DNA from: Planococcus chinensis
GTDB lineage: Bacteria; Bacillota; Bacilli; Bacillales_A; Planococcaceae
Reading direction: 5' to 3'
NCBI RefSeq assembly: GCF_020071995.1
Contig: NZ_JABWTK010000007.1
Span: 124,001-188,000, forward strand
DNA length: 64,000 bases
Below are positions 43,289 through 52,553 of this stretch, in pieces (the stretch's first letter is position 1; every line of letters starts with the position of its first letter). The notes under the pieces were generated by a model. It searched no databases. It was given only the letters and a program-made list of their open reading frames with translations, and had not been told where the DNA came from. The translations under genes were made by a program, and so were the position numbers.

Positions 43289-46200
43289 TCACATATTTCT
43301 TCTATATTGCCCGCCGACTTCATACAAAGCCGTGGTGATTTGGCCGAGGCTTGCCACTTTTACGGTTTCCATCAATTCCTCGAAGATGTTGCCGCCTGAT
43401 TTTGCTACGTGTTTCAAGCGGGCCAAGGCTTCTTCTGATGAATTGCGTTCCTGGAAAGCACGCAAGTTGGCGATTTGTGTTTCTTTTTCTTCCGTCGTCG
43501 CACGCGCGATTTCCATTGCGTTGATGTCGTCGTCGCTTTGCGGGTTCGGATTCAAATACGTGTTCACGCCGATGATCGGCAGTTCGCCCGTATGTTTTTT
43601 CATTTCGTAGTACATGGACTCTTCCTGGATTTTGCCGCGCTGGTACTGTGTTTCCATAGCCCCTAATACGCCGCCGCGGTCATCGATGCGGTCGAATTCC
43701 GCAAGAACCGCGTCTTCTACCAATTGCGTCAGCTCTTCGATGATGAACGCGCCTTGCAGCGGGTTTTCATTTTTCGACAAGCCGTGCTCTTTGGTGATGA
43801 TCATCTGGATGGCCATCGCACGTCTTACGGATTCTTCCGTCGGCGTCGTGATGGCTTCGTCATAGGCGTTGGTGTGCAGCGAGTTGCAGTTGTCCTGAAG
43901 CGCCATCAATGCCTGCAAGGTTGTGCGGATATCGTTGAAATCGATTTCCTGTGCGTGCAAGCTGCGGCCGGATGTCTGGACATGGTATTTCAGCTTCTGG
44001 CTGCGTTCGTTGGCGCCGTATTTATCGCGCATGACAACCGCCCAGATGCGGCGTGCCACGCGGCCGATCACCGTATATTCCGGATCAAGGCCGTTCGAGA
44101 AGAAGAACGATAAGTTTGGCGCGAAATCATCGATGTTCATGCCGCGGCTCAAGTAGTACTCCACGTACGTGAAACCGTTGGATAGCGTGAACGCCAATTG
44201 GGAAATCGGGTTCGCGCCTGCTTCTGCGATATGGTAGCCCGAAATCGATACGGAATAGTAATTGCGGACTTTGTGGTCGATAAAGTACTGCTGGATATCG
44301 CCCATCATGCGCAGTGCGAATTCCGTCGAGAAGATGCACGTATTCTGTCCTTGGTCTTCTTTTAGAATATCGGCTTGTACGGTTCCGCGCACCACTTGCA
44401 GCGTCGATTCCCGCACTTCCGTAAATTCTTCCAGCGTCAATGGACGACCGAATTTCTCTTCGTTGATCTTCACTTGCTGGTCGATTGCCGTATTCATGAA
44501 CATTGCCAAAATGATTGGTGCCGGACCGTTGATTGTCATTGAAACCGATGTCGACGGTGCACATAAATCAAAGCCTGCATACAATTTCTTCATGTCGTCC
44601 AGTGTACAAATCGACACGCCCGACTCGCCGACTTTGCCGTAGATGTCCGGACGGTGATCCGGATCTTCGCCGTAAAGCGTTACCGAGTCAAAAGCGGTTG
44701 ATAAACGTTTTGCATCATCGTCTTTCGACAAGTAATGGAAGCGTTTGTTTGTGCGTTCCGGCGTTCCTTCTCCCGCAAACTGGCGCTTCGGATCTTCCCC
44801 TTCACGTTTGAACGGAAATACCCCTGCCGTATAAGGGAACGAACCTGGAACGTTTTCAGCATATACCCATTTCAGGATTTCGCCGTAGTCTTCGAATTTC
44901 GGCAAAACAACGCGCGGAATTTTCAGTCCGGCAAGACTTTCTGTGCGCAAGATCGTCCGGATTTCTTTGTCGCGGACCGTCGTGACGAATTCATCGCCGG
45001 CATAAGCTTCTTTCAGTGCTTTCCAGTTTTCCAGAATGCGTTTGGATTCCGTTGTCAGCTCTTCGCGGACGCCGTAGGCAAGCGATTGGAGGGATGCCAC
45101 TAATGCATCATCCGGCGCTTTTTCTTTGACGACTTCGATGGCTCCTTCAAGCTGGAACAAACGGCGGGCAAATGCAGCCTGCTCTTTTGCTTTTGCGTGG
45201 TAGCCGCGTACGGTTTCTGTAATTTCACGCAAATAATAGCGGCGGTCATTCGGAATGATCAAGTTTTCTTTTTGCGTTTTGACAAATTGGTCGTAATCCG
45301 TTGTCCACTCGGTTCCGCATTTTTCATTGACAATATGGACCAACGCCGCAAACAGCGAGTTTGTCCCTTTATCGTTGAACTGGCTGGCAATCGTGCCGAA
45401 CACCGGCATTTCTTCCAATTCCTTGTCCCACAACAAACGGCTGCGCTGGTATTGCTTCTGCACTTGGCGAAGGGCATCTTCAGAGCCTTTGCGCTCGAAT
45501 TTATTGATGGCAATCAAATCGGCATAATCAATCATATCGATTTTTTCAAGCTGCGTCGGTGCACCGAATTCACTTGTCATGACGTACATCGAGACGTCCG
45601 AGAAGTTGGCAATTTCTGCATCCCCTTGCCCGATTCCGCTCGTTTCCACGATGATCAAGTCAAATCCTGCTGCTTTTACGACATCCAGGACATCCCCAAG
45701 TGCGCCTGAGATCTCCGTCCGAGATCCGCGCGTTGCCAAACTTCTCATAAACACACGTTTATTGAAGATGGCGTTCATGCGGATGCGGTCGCCTAACAGT
45801 GCACCGCCCGTTTTTTGTTTTGTCGGATCAATCGACAAAATGGCAATTTTTTTGTCCGGCAGTTCCGATAAGAAACGGCGGATCAATTCATCCGTAAGCG
45901 AGCTTTTTCCTGCTCCGCCTGTTCCGGTAATGCCGAGTACCGGTGTGTTTTTTGACTGTGCACGTACCGCCTGCAGCAAGTCGTCTGTGTTGATGTCGCG
46001 CGTATGCGCTTCTTCAGCTGTGGTAATCAGGTTGGCCAACGCCACCGGATTTTCTGCAGAAACGGCTTCTGCAGACACATCTTCTTTTACAGTCGAGAAA
46101 TCACATTCTTTGACGATTTCTTCAATCATGCCTTCAAGCCCAAGCTTGCGCCCGTCTTCCGGAGAAAAAATGCCGGCAATGCCGTACTCTTCCAGTTCTT

Positions 46201-46540
46201 TGATTTCCCGCGGCAAAATAACGCCGCCGCCGCCGCCGTAGATGCGGATCTGGCCAGCGCCTTTTTCCTGCAGCAAATCGTACATATACTTGAAGTATTC
46301 CATATGGCCGCCCTGGTAAGACGAAATGCAGATGCCCTGCACATCTTCCTGGATTGCCGCATTGACTACTTCCTCAACGGAACGGTTATGCCCCAAGTGG
46401 ATCACTTCCGCACCCGCCGCCTGCAAAATCCGGCGCATGATATTGATCGATGCATCGTGGCCGTCAAAAAGACTGGATGCCGTGACGAAACGGACATGGT
46501 TTTTCGGCTTGTACTTTGTTTCTTCTTGAATAGTCGCCAT
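43289..46540 (-). CDS. icmF: Fused isobutyryl-CoA mutase IcmF
   Basis: 1083 residues. Domain order: B12-binding (about 15-150, with the DGHDASIN lower-ligand motif, His28), MeaI-type G-protein chaperone (about 200-415: [55 protein letters not shown]), then the TIM-barrel acyl-CoA mutase domain to the end. Adenosylcobalamin-dependent rearrangement of isobutyryl-CoA and n-butyryl-CoA (some members pivalyl-CoA). The fused chaperone loads and protects the cofactor. Six nt after the TetR gene; the cobalamin operon 9 kb away fits its cofactor demand. Confidence 0.95.
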   Translation of the reverse strand: MATIQEETKYKPKNHVRFVTASSLFDGHDASINIMRRILQAAGAEVIHLGHNRSVEEVVNAAIQEDVQGICISSYQGGHMEYFKYMYDLLQEKGAGQIRIYGGGGGVILPREIKELEEYGIAGIFSPEDGRKLGLEGMIEEIVKECDFSTVKEDVSAEAVSAENPVALANLITTAEEAHTRDINTDDLLQAVRAQSKNTPVLGITGTGGAGKSSLTDELIRRFLSELPDKKIAILSIDPTKQKTGGALLGDRIRMNAIFNKRVFMRSLATRGSRTEISGALGDVLDVVKAAGFDLIIVETSGIGQGDAEIANFSDVSMYVMTSEFGAPTQLEKIDMIDYADLIAINKFERKGSEDALRQVQKQYQRSRLLWDKELEEMPVFGTIASQFNDKGTNSLFAALVHIVNEKCGTEWTTDYDQFVKTQKENLIIPNDRRYYLREITETVRGYHAKAKEQAAFARRLFQLEGAIEVVKEKAPDDALVASLQSLAYGVREELTTESKRILENWKALKEAYAGDEFVTTVRDKEIRTILRTESLAGLKIPRVVLPKFEDYGEILKWVYAENVPGSFPYTAGVFPFKREGEDPKRQFAGEGTPERTNKRFHYLSKDDDAKRLSTAFDSVTLYGEDPDHRPDIYGKVGESGVSICTLDDMKKLYAGFDLCAPSTSVSMTINGPAPIILAMFMNTAIDQQVKINEEKFGRPLTLEEFTEVRESTLQVVRGTVQADILKEDQGQNTCIFSTEFALRMMGDIQQYFIDHKVRNYYSVSISGYHIAEAGANPISQLAFTLSNGFTYVEYYLSRGMNIDDFAPNLSFFFSNGLDPEYTVIGRVARRIWAVVMRDKYGANERSQKLKYHVQTSGRSLHAQEIDFNDIRTTLQALMALQDNCNSLHTNAYDEAITTPTEESVRRAMAIQMIITKEHGLSKNENPLQGAFIIEELTQLVEDAVLAEFDRIDDRGGVLGAMETQYQRGKIQEESMYYEMKKHTGELPIIGVNTYLNPNPQSDDDINAMEIARATTEEKETQIANLRAFQERNSSEEALARLKHVAKSGGNIFEELMETVKVASLGQITTALYEVGGQYRRNM

Positions 46541-46546
46541 TTTATA

Positions 46547-47188
46547 TTAAGCCCCCTGTATCGTGGTTTTTTCTCCTGCCATCCCCTGCAGTAGAAACTG
46601 AGTTTGAAGCTTGGTGAATTCCTGAATGGTAAAATCGCGCAGCGCCCAGCGGCGGAAAGCCCACATCTGGCCCTGTACGAATAAATGATGGGCTGCGAGT
46701 TTAATTTCTTTCGGCGACAGCTTGAGTTCTCCGCTGTCGGCACATTCCATAAGCAAGCGCTCGAACAAAGAAACCATTTCGATTTCTTTGTTCAGCACAT
46801 ACTGCAGCGCGTCTTTCGGCAATGATTTCGATTCCTGGTACATGACGACAAATTCGTCCTGCATATCATCAATCAAGCCGTAATAATGTTCAAGCGCGGT
46901 CACCAGCACTTCAAGCGAGCCTTTTTCGATATCGAGTGCATCAAGCCGCGCATGCACTTCATCGTAAATCGAGTCACATACAAGATACAGCACGTCTTCT
47001 TTCGTGCGGATGTATTCGTATAATGTCCCGATGCTGAACCCTGAAGCTTTGGCAATTTCCCGCGTTGTTGTCCGGTGAAAGCCCTTTTCTTTAAAAAGCA
47101 TGACAGCTCCCCGGATCATCTGCGCCCGGCGCTTCTCAATCAGGCTTTCGTCTTTTACGGAGGACTGCACTTCACGCTTTTTACTCAT
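46547..47188 (-). CDS. TetR-family regulator of acyl-CoA degradation (FadR-like)
   Basis: 213 residues. N-terminal HTH about 22-68: RAQMIRGAVMLFKEKGFHRTTTREIAKASGFSIGTLYEYIRTKEDVLYLV. The C-terminal ligand domain is helical. GGAGGGATTCG precedes ATG 47188. Located in the operon between an acyl-CoA dehydrogenase (16 nt) and icmF (6 nt), so a repressor responding to acyl-CoA is likely; the FadR-type operator at 54790-54807 is a candidate target. Effector not determinable. Confidence 0.85.
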   Translation of the reverse strand: MSKKREVQSSVKDESLIEKRRAQMIRGAVMLFKEKGFHRTTTREIAKASGFSIGTLYEYIRTKEDVLYLVCDSIYDEVHARLDALDIEKGSLEVLVTALEHYYGLIDDMQDEFVVMYQESKSLPKDALQYVLNKEIEMVSLFERLLMECADSGELKLSPKEIKLAAHHLFVQGQMWAFRRWALRDFTIQEFTKLQTQFLLQGMAGEKTTIQGA

Positions 47189-47204
47189 GGGCGAATCCCT
47201 CCAG

Positions 47205-48344
47205 TTATTTCGTGACCATACGGGAAATGACCAAACGCTGGATTTCCTGAGTGCCTTCGTAGATTTGTGTGATTTTCGCATCGCGCATGAAACGCTCCAC
47301 TGGATAATCTTTCGTATAGCCGTAGCCGCCGAACACCTGGACCGCTTCAACGGTCACTTTCATTGCCGTGTCGCCCGCCATCAATTTCGCCATGGCCGAT
47401 TCTTTGCTGTATGGCAATTTGTTCGACTCAAGCCATGCAGCCTGGTATGTCAACAGGCGAGATGCTTCGATAGAAGTCGCCATGTCGGCCAATTTGAATG
47501 AAACCCCTTGGTTCGCTGCAATCGGCTTGCCGAACTGCTCGCGTTCTTTCGCATAGCCGACTGCTGCGTCCATAGCGCCTTGTGCAATTCCGACTGCTTG
47601 CGCGGCAATTCCGTTGCGGCCGCCGTCAAGTGTCTGCATTGCAATTTTAAAGCCTTGGCCCAGTTCCCCAAGAACGTTTTCTTTCGGCACGCGGCAGTTG
47701 TCGAAGATGATTTCAGTTGTCGGGCTTGAACGGATCCCGAGTTTTTTCTCTTTTTTGCCGACCGAGAAGCCTTCAAAGTCTTTTTCAACGATGAACGCTG
47801 TCGTGCCTTTGTGTTTAGAAGTTGGATCGGTTACCGCAAATACGATATAAGTATCTGCAATGCCGCCGTTTGTAATGAAGATTTTTGAACCGTTCAATAC
47901 GTAATGGTCGCCGTCTTCGCGCGCAGTCGTTTTCATGCCGCCTGCATCTGATCCTGAGCCTGCTTCCGTCAACCCGTAAGCGCCGATTTTTGTTCCTTCA
48001 GCCATTGGGCGAAGGTATTTCTGTTTCTGTTCTTCTGTTCCGAATGTGTATACCGGCCATCCTGCAAGAGATGTGTGGGCAGACAAGACAACGCCTGCCG
48101 ACGCGTCTACACGGGACAGTTCTTCAACCGCGATGCAGTATGCCAGGTAGTCCGAACCGATGCCGCCGTATTCTTCCGGCCAAGGAATCCCCGTTAACCC
48201 AAGTTCCGCCATGTGGTCAAACATCGCCCGGTCAAAACGCTCTTCTTCGTCGCGTTCTGCTGCTGTCGGCGCCACTTCGTTGTTGGCAAAATCGCGTACC
48301 ATTTTGCGGATCATTACATGTTCTTCGCTCAATTGAAAATTCAT
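47205..48344 (-). CDS. acdA: Acyl-CoA dehydrogenase (short-chain type)
   Basis: 379 residues, FAD flavoprotein oxidising acyl-CoA to enoyl-Co[15 protein letters not shown] and [17 protein letters not shown] are FAD-binding signatures; the catalytic Glu is in [15 protein letters not shown]. Of the two paralogues here this copy has the [22 protein letters not shown]-terminus. Placement beside icmF and rpoE corresponds to B. subtilis acdA. Electrons go to ETF and then probably FadF. Confidence 0.93.
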   Translation of the reverse strand: MNFQLSEEHVMIRKMVRDFANNEVAPTAAERDEEERFDRAMFDHMAELGLTGIPWPEEYGGIGSDYLAYCIAVEELSRVDASAGVVLSAHTSLAGWPVYTFGTEEQKQKYLRPMAEGTKIGAYGLTEAGSGSDAGGMKTTAREDGDHYVLNGSKIFITNGGIADTYIVFAVTDPTSKHKGTTAFIVEKDFEGFSVGKKEKKLGIRSSPTTEIIFDNCRVPKENVLGELGQGFKIAMQTLDGGRNGIAAQAVGIAQGAMDAAVGYAKEREQFGKPIAANQGVSFKLADMATSIEASRLLTYQAAWLESNKLPYSKESAMAKLMAGDTAMKVTVEAVQVFGGYGYTKDYPVERFMRDAKITQIYEGTQEIQRLVISRMVTK

Positions 48345-48405
48345 TGTTTTATTCCTCCAATTAGGTAGTGTTTTATTATTTATAAGTCAATTAGTATTCT
48401 GATCC

Positions 48406-48529
48406 GAAGAACTCGTTTCAGGCGGACGCTTTCCGCAGGCACGGCTTCAGCCGCTTCACTCACTTCGTTCGCTCCAGGGTCTTCAGCTCGCGCTGTCCCG
48501 CAGGAGTCGCCGCCTTGCACTCCTTCTTC
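48406..48529. repeat. MITE-like interspersed element, copy 4 (variant)
   Basis: 124 bp with ends GAAGAA...TTCTTC and inner inverted ends GGCGGACGCTTTCCGC / CCGCAGGAGTCGCCGCC (48421-48514). It shares the inner words CGCTTTCC-GC and CTGTCCCGC-GGAGTC with the other copies but has different outer ends. Confidence 0.65.
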
Positions 48530-48632
48530 TAAATGTCATCTAATATCATCTATAAGTTAATAGACATAGAGATTTTAGAAGTTTATTTAAGTATTACTTT
48601 ATAAGTTTATGAGAAGCAAAAACCCTGTACAG

Positions 48633-48755
48633 GATATGGAGCAAAACAGCGGAGACTCCCGCGGGATAGCGAGAAAGCAGAGACCCCGGAGACGCGAAGC
48701 GTCGAGGAGGCTTTGCGCTCGCCCGCAGGAAAGCGTAGCTGTTTTGCGGAATATC
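48633..48755. repeat. MITE-like interspersed element, copy 3 (inverted)
   Basis: 123 bp from GATATGGAGCAAAACAGC to GCTGTTTTGCGGAATATC, in opposite orientation to copies 1 and 2. Interior contains GGAGACTCCCGCGGGATAGCG, ACGCGAAGCGT and GCCCGCAGGAAAGCG. Lies in the 442-nt spacer between two acyl-CoA dehydrogenase genes; the rest of that spacer (48345-48405, 48530-48632) is AT-rich and featureless. Confidence 0.8.
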
Positions 48756-48786
48756 GGAAGAAAAAATTCTCAAAGTATATATACCA

Positions 48787-49923
48787 TTATTTTAATAGTT
48801 GCTTGCTGATGACAATGCGCTGTATTTCGCTGGTGCCTTCGTAGATTTCGGTGATCTTGGCGTCGCGGAACAGGCGCTCGACCGGATAGTCTTCCGTGTA
48901 GCCGTAGCCGCCAAATACTTGCACGGCTTCAATGGCGTTGTCCATAGCCGCTTTGGAAGCGAACAGTTTCGCAATTGATGCTTCTTTGTTGCAGTCCTTG
49001 CCGTTTGCGTAAAGGTCGGCTGCATTATAGACAAGCAGTTTAGCGGCTTCGACTTGTGTTGCCATGTCAGCCAATTTAAAGGCGATGCCTTGGTTAGCTG
49101 AAATCGGTTTGCCGAATTGTTCGCGTTCTTTTGCGTAAGCGACAGCGTATTCATAAGCCGCTTCTGCAATTCCCAGAGCCTGCGCCGCAATTCCGATGCG
49201 TCCGACGTTCAAGTTCGCCATCGCGATGCTGAAGCCTTTGTTTTCTTCTCCCAATAGGTTTTCAACCGGCACTTGCATATTGTCGAATGTCAATTGGACC
49301 GTTCTGGAACCGTGAAGGCCCATTTTCACTTCGTCTTTCCCGATGATCAGCCCCGGGAAATCTTTTTCTACGATAAACGCCGAGATGCCGCGTGTTCCCG
49401 CTTCCGGTTTTGTTGAAGCGAACACAATGTATGTATCAGCTTCACCGCCATTGGTAATAAATACTTTCGAACCGTTCAAAACGTAATGGTCGCCGTTCAG
49501 AACCGCTTTTGTTTTCAAGCTTCCTGCGTCCGATCCCGCTGAAGGTTCAGTCAAGGCAAACGCCCCTAAGTATTCCCCGGATGCCAGTTTCGGAATGTAT
49601 TTTTGAATCTGTTCTTCATTGCCGAAGTTCAGGATCGGGTTAGTGCCGACCGAAGTATGCACGGACAAGATCACGCCGATAACAGCGCTGGCTTTTGATA
49701 ATTCATGAATGGCGATGATATAAGAAGTGAAATCCATTTCAGAACCGCCGTACTTTTCTGGTGCGGTGATTCCCATCAAACCAAGTCCAGCCATCTTCTT
49801 CAGGATTTCCCGGGGAAATTCCCCTTCTTCCATCCGTTCAATAAAAGGTGTGATTTCTTCTTTGGCAAAATCACGGACCATGTTCCGCATCATTGACTGT
49901 TCTTCTGTAAAACGCAAATCCAT
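48787..49923 (-). CDS. Acyl-CoA dehydrogenase (second paralogue)
   Basis: 378 residues, same family as acd[38 protein letters not shown] and the catalytic Glu in EIYEGTSEIQRIVIS. GGGAGG about 8 nt before ATG 49923. Sixteen nt downstream of hbd. Probably a butyryl- or branched-short-chain dehydrogenase; the two copies may divide substrate range. Confidence 0.92.
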   Translation of the reverse strand: MDLRFTEEQSMMRNMVRDFAKEEITPFIERMEEGEFPREILKKMAGLGLMGITAPEKYGGSEMDFTSYIIAIHELSKASAVIGVILSVHTSVGTNPILNFGNEEQIQKYIPKLASGEYLGAFALTEPSAGSDAGSLKTKAVLNGDHYVLNGSKVFITNGGEADTYIVFASTKPEAGTRGISAFIVEKDFPGLIIGKDEVKMGLHGSRTVQLTFDNMQVPVENLLGEENKGFSIAMANLNVGRIGIAAQALGIAEAAYEYAVAYAKEREQFGKPISANQGIAFKLADMATQVEAAKLLVYNAADLYANGKDCNKEASIAKLFASKAAMDNAIEAVQVFGGYGYTEDYPVERLFRDAKITEIYEGTSEIQRIVISKQLLK

Positions 49924-49939
49924 TGTGGTGCCTCCCATT

Positions 49940-50791
49940 TTAACTGTATTCATAGAATCCGCGTCCCGTCTTTTTGCCAAGCCATCCAGCTTTTACATAC
50001 TGGCGAAGCAGCGGGCTTGGGCGGTATTTGCTGTCGCCAAATCCGTCGTGCAGCACTTCCATAATGTAAAGGCATGTATCAAGTCCGATAAAATCAGCCA
50101 ATTGGAGCGGCCCCATCGGGTGGTTCATGCCGAGGCGCATGATGTCGTCAATCGCTTCTTTTGTCGCTACGCCTTCTTGAAGCGTGAAGATTGCTTCGTT
50201 GATCATCGGCATTAAAATGCGGTTTGAGACAAAGCCTGGGAAATCGTTGCACTCTACCGGTGTTTTCGACAATTTAACTGTCATTTCTTCAACCGTTTTA
50301 TATACTTCGTCGGTTGTGGCAAGACCGCGGATGATTTCCACCAGTTTCATCACCGGAACCGGGTTCATGAAATGCATGCCGATCACTTGTTCCGGACGGT
50401 TCGTGGCTGCTGCAATTTCTGTAATTGGCAGCGAAGATGTGTTCGAAGCCAGGATGGCATGTTTTGGCGCCACTTCGTCCAAGGTTTTAAAAATGCTGTG
50501 TTTGATTTCCATATTTTCGACTGCTGCTTCGATGACGATATCTGCGTCATGCGCGTCTTTTAAATCAAGGGAAGAAGAAATACGGCCAAGAACAGCCGTT
50601 TTTTCTTCTTCCGTCATGCGCCCTTTTTCCACATTGCGTGACAGGTTTTTCGTGATTGTCGCGATACCGCGATCATATGCTTCTTGTTTCATATCATTCA
50701 ATTTCACATTAAAGCCGGATTGCGCACAAACTTGTGCAATGCCGGAACCCATTTGTCCGGCTCCGATCACCATTACGTTTTGAATCGCCAT
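49940..50791 (-). CDS. hbd: 3-hydroxybutyryl-CoA dehydrogenase
   Basis: 283 residues. Rossmann motif [16 protein letters not shown] (NAD), catalytic His and context in [18 protein letters not shown], and the C-terminal [17 protein letters not shown]. Oxidises 3-hydroxyacyl-CoA to 3-ketoacyl-CoA in the cytoplasm. Two nt after the thiolase gene. Confidence 0.94.
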   Translation of the reverse strand: MAIQNVMVIGAGQMGSGIAQVCAQSGFNVKLNDMKQEAYDRGIATITKNLSRNVEKGRMTEEEKTAVLGRISSSLDLKDAHDADIVIEAAVENMEIKHSIFKTLDEVAPKHAILASNTSSLPITEIAAATNRPEQVIGMHFMNPVPVMKLVEIIRGLATTDEVYKTVEEMTVKLSKTPVECNDFPGFVSNRILMPMINEAIFTLQEGVATKEAIDDIMRLGMNHPMGPLQLADFIGLDTCLYIMEVLHDGFGDSKYRPSPLLRQYVKAGWLGKKTGRGFYEYS

Positions 50792-50793
50792 TG

Positions 50794-51990
50794 TCAGTTA
50801 GCCTCCTGTTTTGGAACTTCAATCATGATTGCGTCGCCTTGGCCCCCGCCTGAGCAGATGGCTGCGATGCCGATGCCGCCTCCGCGGCGTTTCAATTCAT
50901 AAGCCAGCGTCAAAATGATGCGGGCTCCGCTCGCGCCGATTGGGTGGCCTAGTGCAACCGAACCGCCGTTTACGTTTACTTTTTCAGCGTCCAGGTTGGC
51001 AATTTGAGAACTTGCCAGTGCTACGGCTGCGAACGCTTCGTTGATTTCCACCAAATCGATGTCATCCAGCGTTTTGCCTGTTTTCTTCAGCAATTCGTTA
51101 ATGACGATTCCCGGCGTTTCCGGGAATCGGTGCGGCTCAATCGCCACTTCGGTATGCGCTAAGATGGTTGCCAATGCAGGTTTGCCTTCTTTTTGCGCCC
51201 GTTCTTCGTTCATCAAGACAAGCGCAACAGCGCCGTCGTTGATGCCAGGTGCGTTGCCGGCTGTGATGGTGCCGTCTTTGCCGAATGCCGGTTTTAATTT
51301 CGCCAGCGCTTCAATGGTTGAATTCGCACGCGGTGCTTCATCAAAATCGACAGTGATCGGGTCACCTTTTTTCTGTGGGATTTCAATTGCAACGATTTCT
51401 TCTGCGAACAACTCTTTCGCTTTGACTGCGCGCTCATGTGAACGGGCAGACCATTCATCCTGTGCTTCGCGTGTCAGACTGAACGCTTCAGCCGTCGAGT
51501 TGCCGTAAGTTCCCATGTGAACTTTATCCGGATGGAACGAGCAAGACAATCCGTCATGGACCATCGAGTCAATGATTGGAGCGTCGCCCATACGAAGTCC
51601 CCAGCGTGCTTTAGGCATAATGTACGGTGCATTGGACATCGATTCCATACCGCCTGCAACGATGACTTCTTCGTCGCCAAGACGGATGATCTGGTCAGCA
51701 AGCGTAATACTGCGCATGCCGGATGCACATACTTTATTGATTGTTTCAGATTTGACGTTATACGGGATTCCTGCTTTTTTCGCTGCCTGGCGTGATGGAA
51801 TCTGGCCTTGGCCCGCTTGAAGAACATTTCCCATGATGACTTCCTGCACGTCTTCCGGCTGAATGCCTGCGCGGTTCATCGCTTCTTTGATCGCGACACC
51901 ACCAAGTTCACTTGCGGATAAAGTGCTCAAGTTGCCGCCGAATTTCCCGAATGCTGTACGTGCTCCATCAATAATTACTGTTTTTGCCAT
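50794..51990 (-). CDS. Acetyl-CoA C-acetyltransferase (thiolase)
   Basis: 398 residues. Nucleophilic Cys in [12 protein letters not shown], His in [14 protein letters not shown] and the second Cys in [12 protein letters not shown]. Cleaves 3-ketoacyl-CoA or condenses acetyl-CoA; with hbd and the dehydrogenases beside it degradation is the likely direction. First gene of the operon. GGGAGG precedes ATG 51990, and a perfect cre-like sequence overlaps the leader 19 nt upstream. Confidence 0.93.
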   Translation of the reverse strand: MAKTVIIDGARTAFGKFGGNLSTLSASELGGVAIKEAMNRAGIQPEDVQEVIMGNVLQAGQGQIPSRQAAKKAGIPYNVKSETINKVCASGMRSITLADQIIRLGDEEVIVAGGMESMSNAPYIMPKARWGLRMGDAPIIDSMVHDGLSCSFHPDKVHMGTYGNSTAEAFSLTREAQDEWSARSHERAVKAKELFAEEIVAIEIPQKKGDPITVDFDEAPRANSTIEALAKLKPAFGKDGTITAGNAPGINDGAVALVLMNEERAQKEGKPALATILAHTEVAIEPHRFPETPGIVINELLKKTGKTLDDIDLVEINEAFAAVALASSQIANLDAEKVNVNGGSVALGHPIGASGARIILTLAYELKRRGGGIGIAAICSGGGQGDAIMIEVPKQEAN

Positions 51991-52008
51991 GATATTTCTT
52001 CCTCCCTT

Positions 52009-52022
52009 TGTAAACGTTTTCA
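52009..52022 (-). promoter_or_regulatory. cre-like CcpA operator before the thiolase operon
   Basis: Minus strand TGAAAACGTTTACA fits the consensus TGWAANCGNTNWCA at all 14 positions. It lies just upstream of the ribosome binding site, where a bound repressor would act as a transcription roadblock. Carbon-source repression is inferred. Confidence 0.75.
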
Positions 52023-52081
52023 CCTTTGTGTAAAAAAATATGTGGGCCTTTCCTTGCTGCTGATGTGGAATATTGTCTTAT

Positions 52082-52164
52082 CGCAGATAAAGTACTCATG
52101 ACCGCAGATAAGTTGTTCTGAATCGCAGATAAAACTTTCGGAAAGCAGATAAAATGCTTACTCA
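52082..52164. repeat. Periodic degenerate repeat array B (21-bp period)
   Basis: Units begin at 52082, 52103, 52124 and 52145. Each starts with CGCAGATAA (last unit lacks the C), followed by an unrelated 10-12 nt. Exact 21-bp spacing for three intervals. Lies 60-140 nt upstream of the cre site of the thiolase operon. Confidence 0.75.
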
Positions 52165-52168
52165 AAAA

Positions 52169-52443
52169 ATCGCTGCGCTAGCTTCGATTAAACATTTGCT
52201 CCTGCATCACTTCGCTTCGCTCCGTTGCTTCGTCGCAAATCCATACCTAGCATCGCTTAATACTATTGCCTCTGTTTCTGCATCGCTGCGCTGCTTCGAA
52301 ACATGAAAGAGCGTTGCATCGCTGCGCTAGCTTCGAGAAAGTTACCGACTTTAGAATTAGTGCCGGTAATAACTTTGCGCCTGCATCGCTTCGCTAGCTT
52401 CGGCGCAAATCCTAATGGCCGAACCGGTTCGGCCATTAGGATT
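52169..52443. repeat. Cluster of GC-rich lead-ins and palindromes
   Basis: The word GCATCGCTGCGCTAGCTTCG or close variants occurs at about 52280, 52316 and 52382, with weaker copies at 52169 and 52205. Between them are an imperfect palindrome AAAGTTACCG/CGGTAATAACTTT (52337-52375) and a perfect one with 18-nt arms (52408-52443, AATCCTAATGGCCGAACC and its complement). No coding potential. Confidence 0.65.
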
Positions 52444-52465
52444 GACTGAACGCTCGCTCGGTTTT

Positions 52466-52499
52466 AAATCGAAACAAAAGGGAGCGCTACACTCCCTTT
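52466..52499 (-). terminator. Terminator of fadF
   Basis: Minus strand AAAGGGAG, 7-nt loop, CTCCCTTT followed by TGTTTCGATTT, about 55 nt past the stop. Confidence 0.6.
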
Positions 52500-52553
52500 C
52501 ATTTTCTTGCTTTATGATTCTATCTTATAGAATTTTCTTTCTTTTGGCAATTA

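Noticed and set aside
45579..46241. Long plus-strand frame of 220 codons
   Set aside because: Lies antisense within icmF, whose protein domains cover the whole region; no start signal and protein-like pattern absent.
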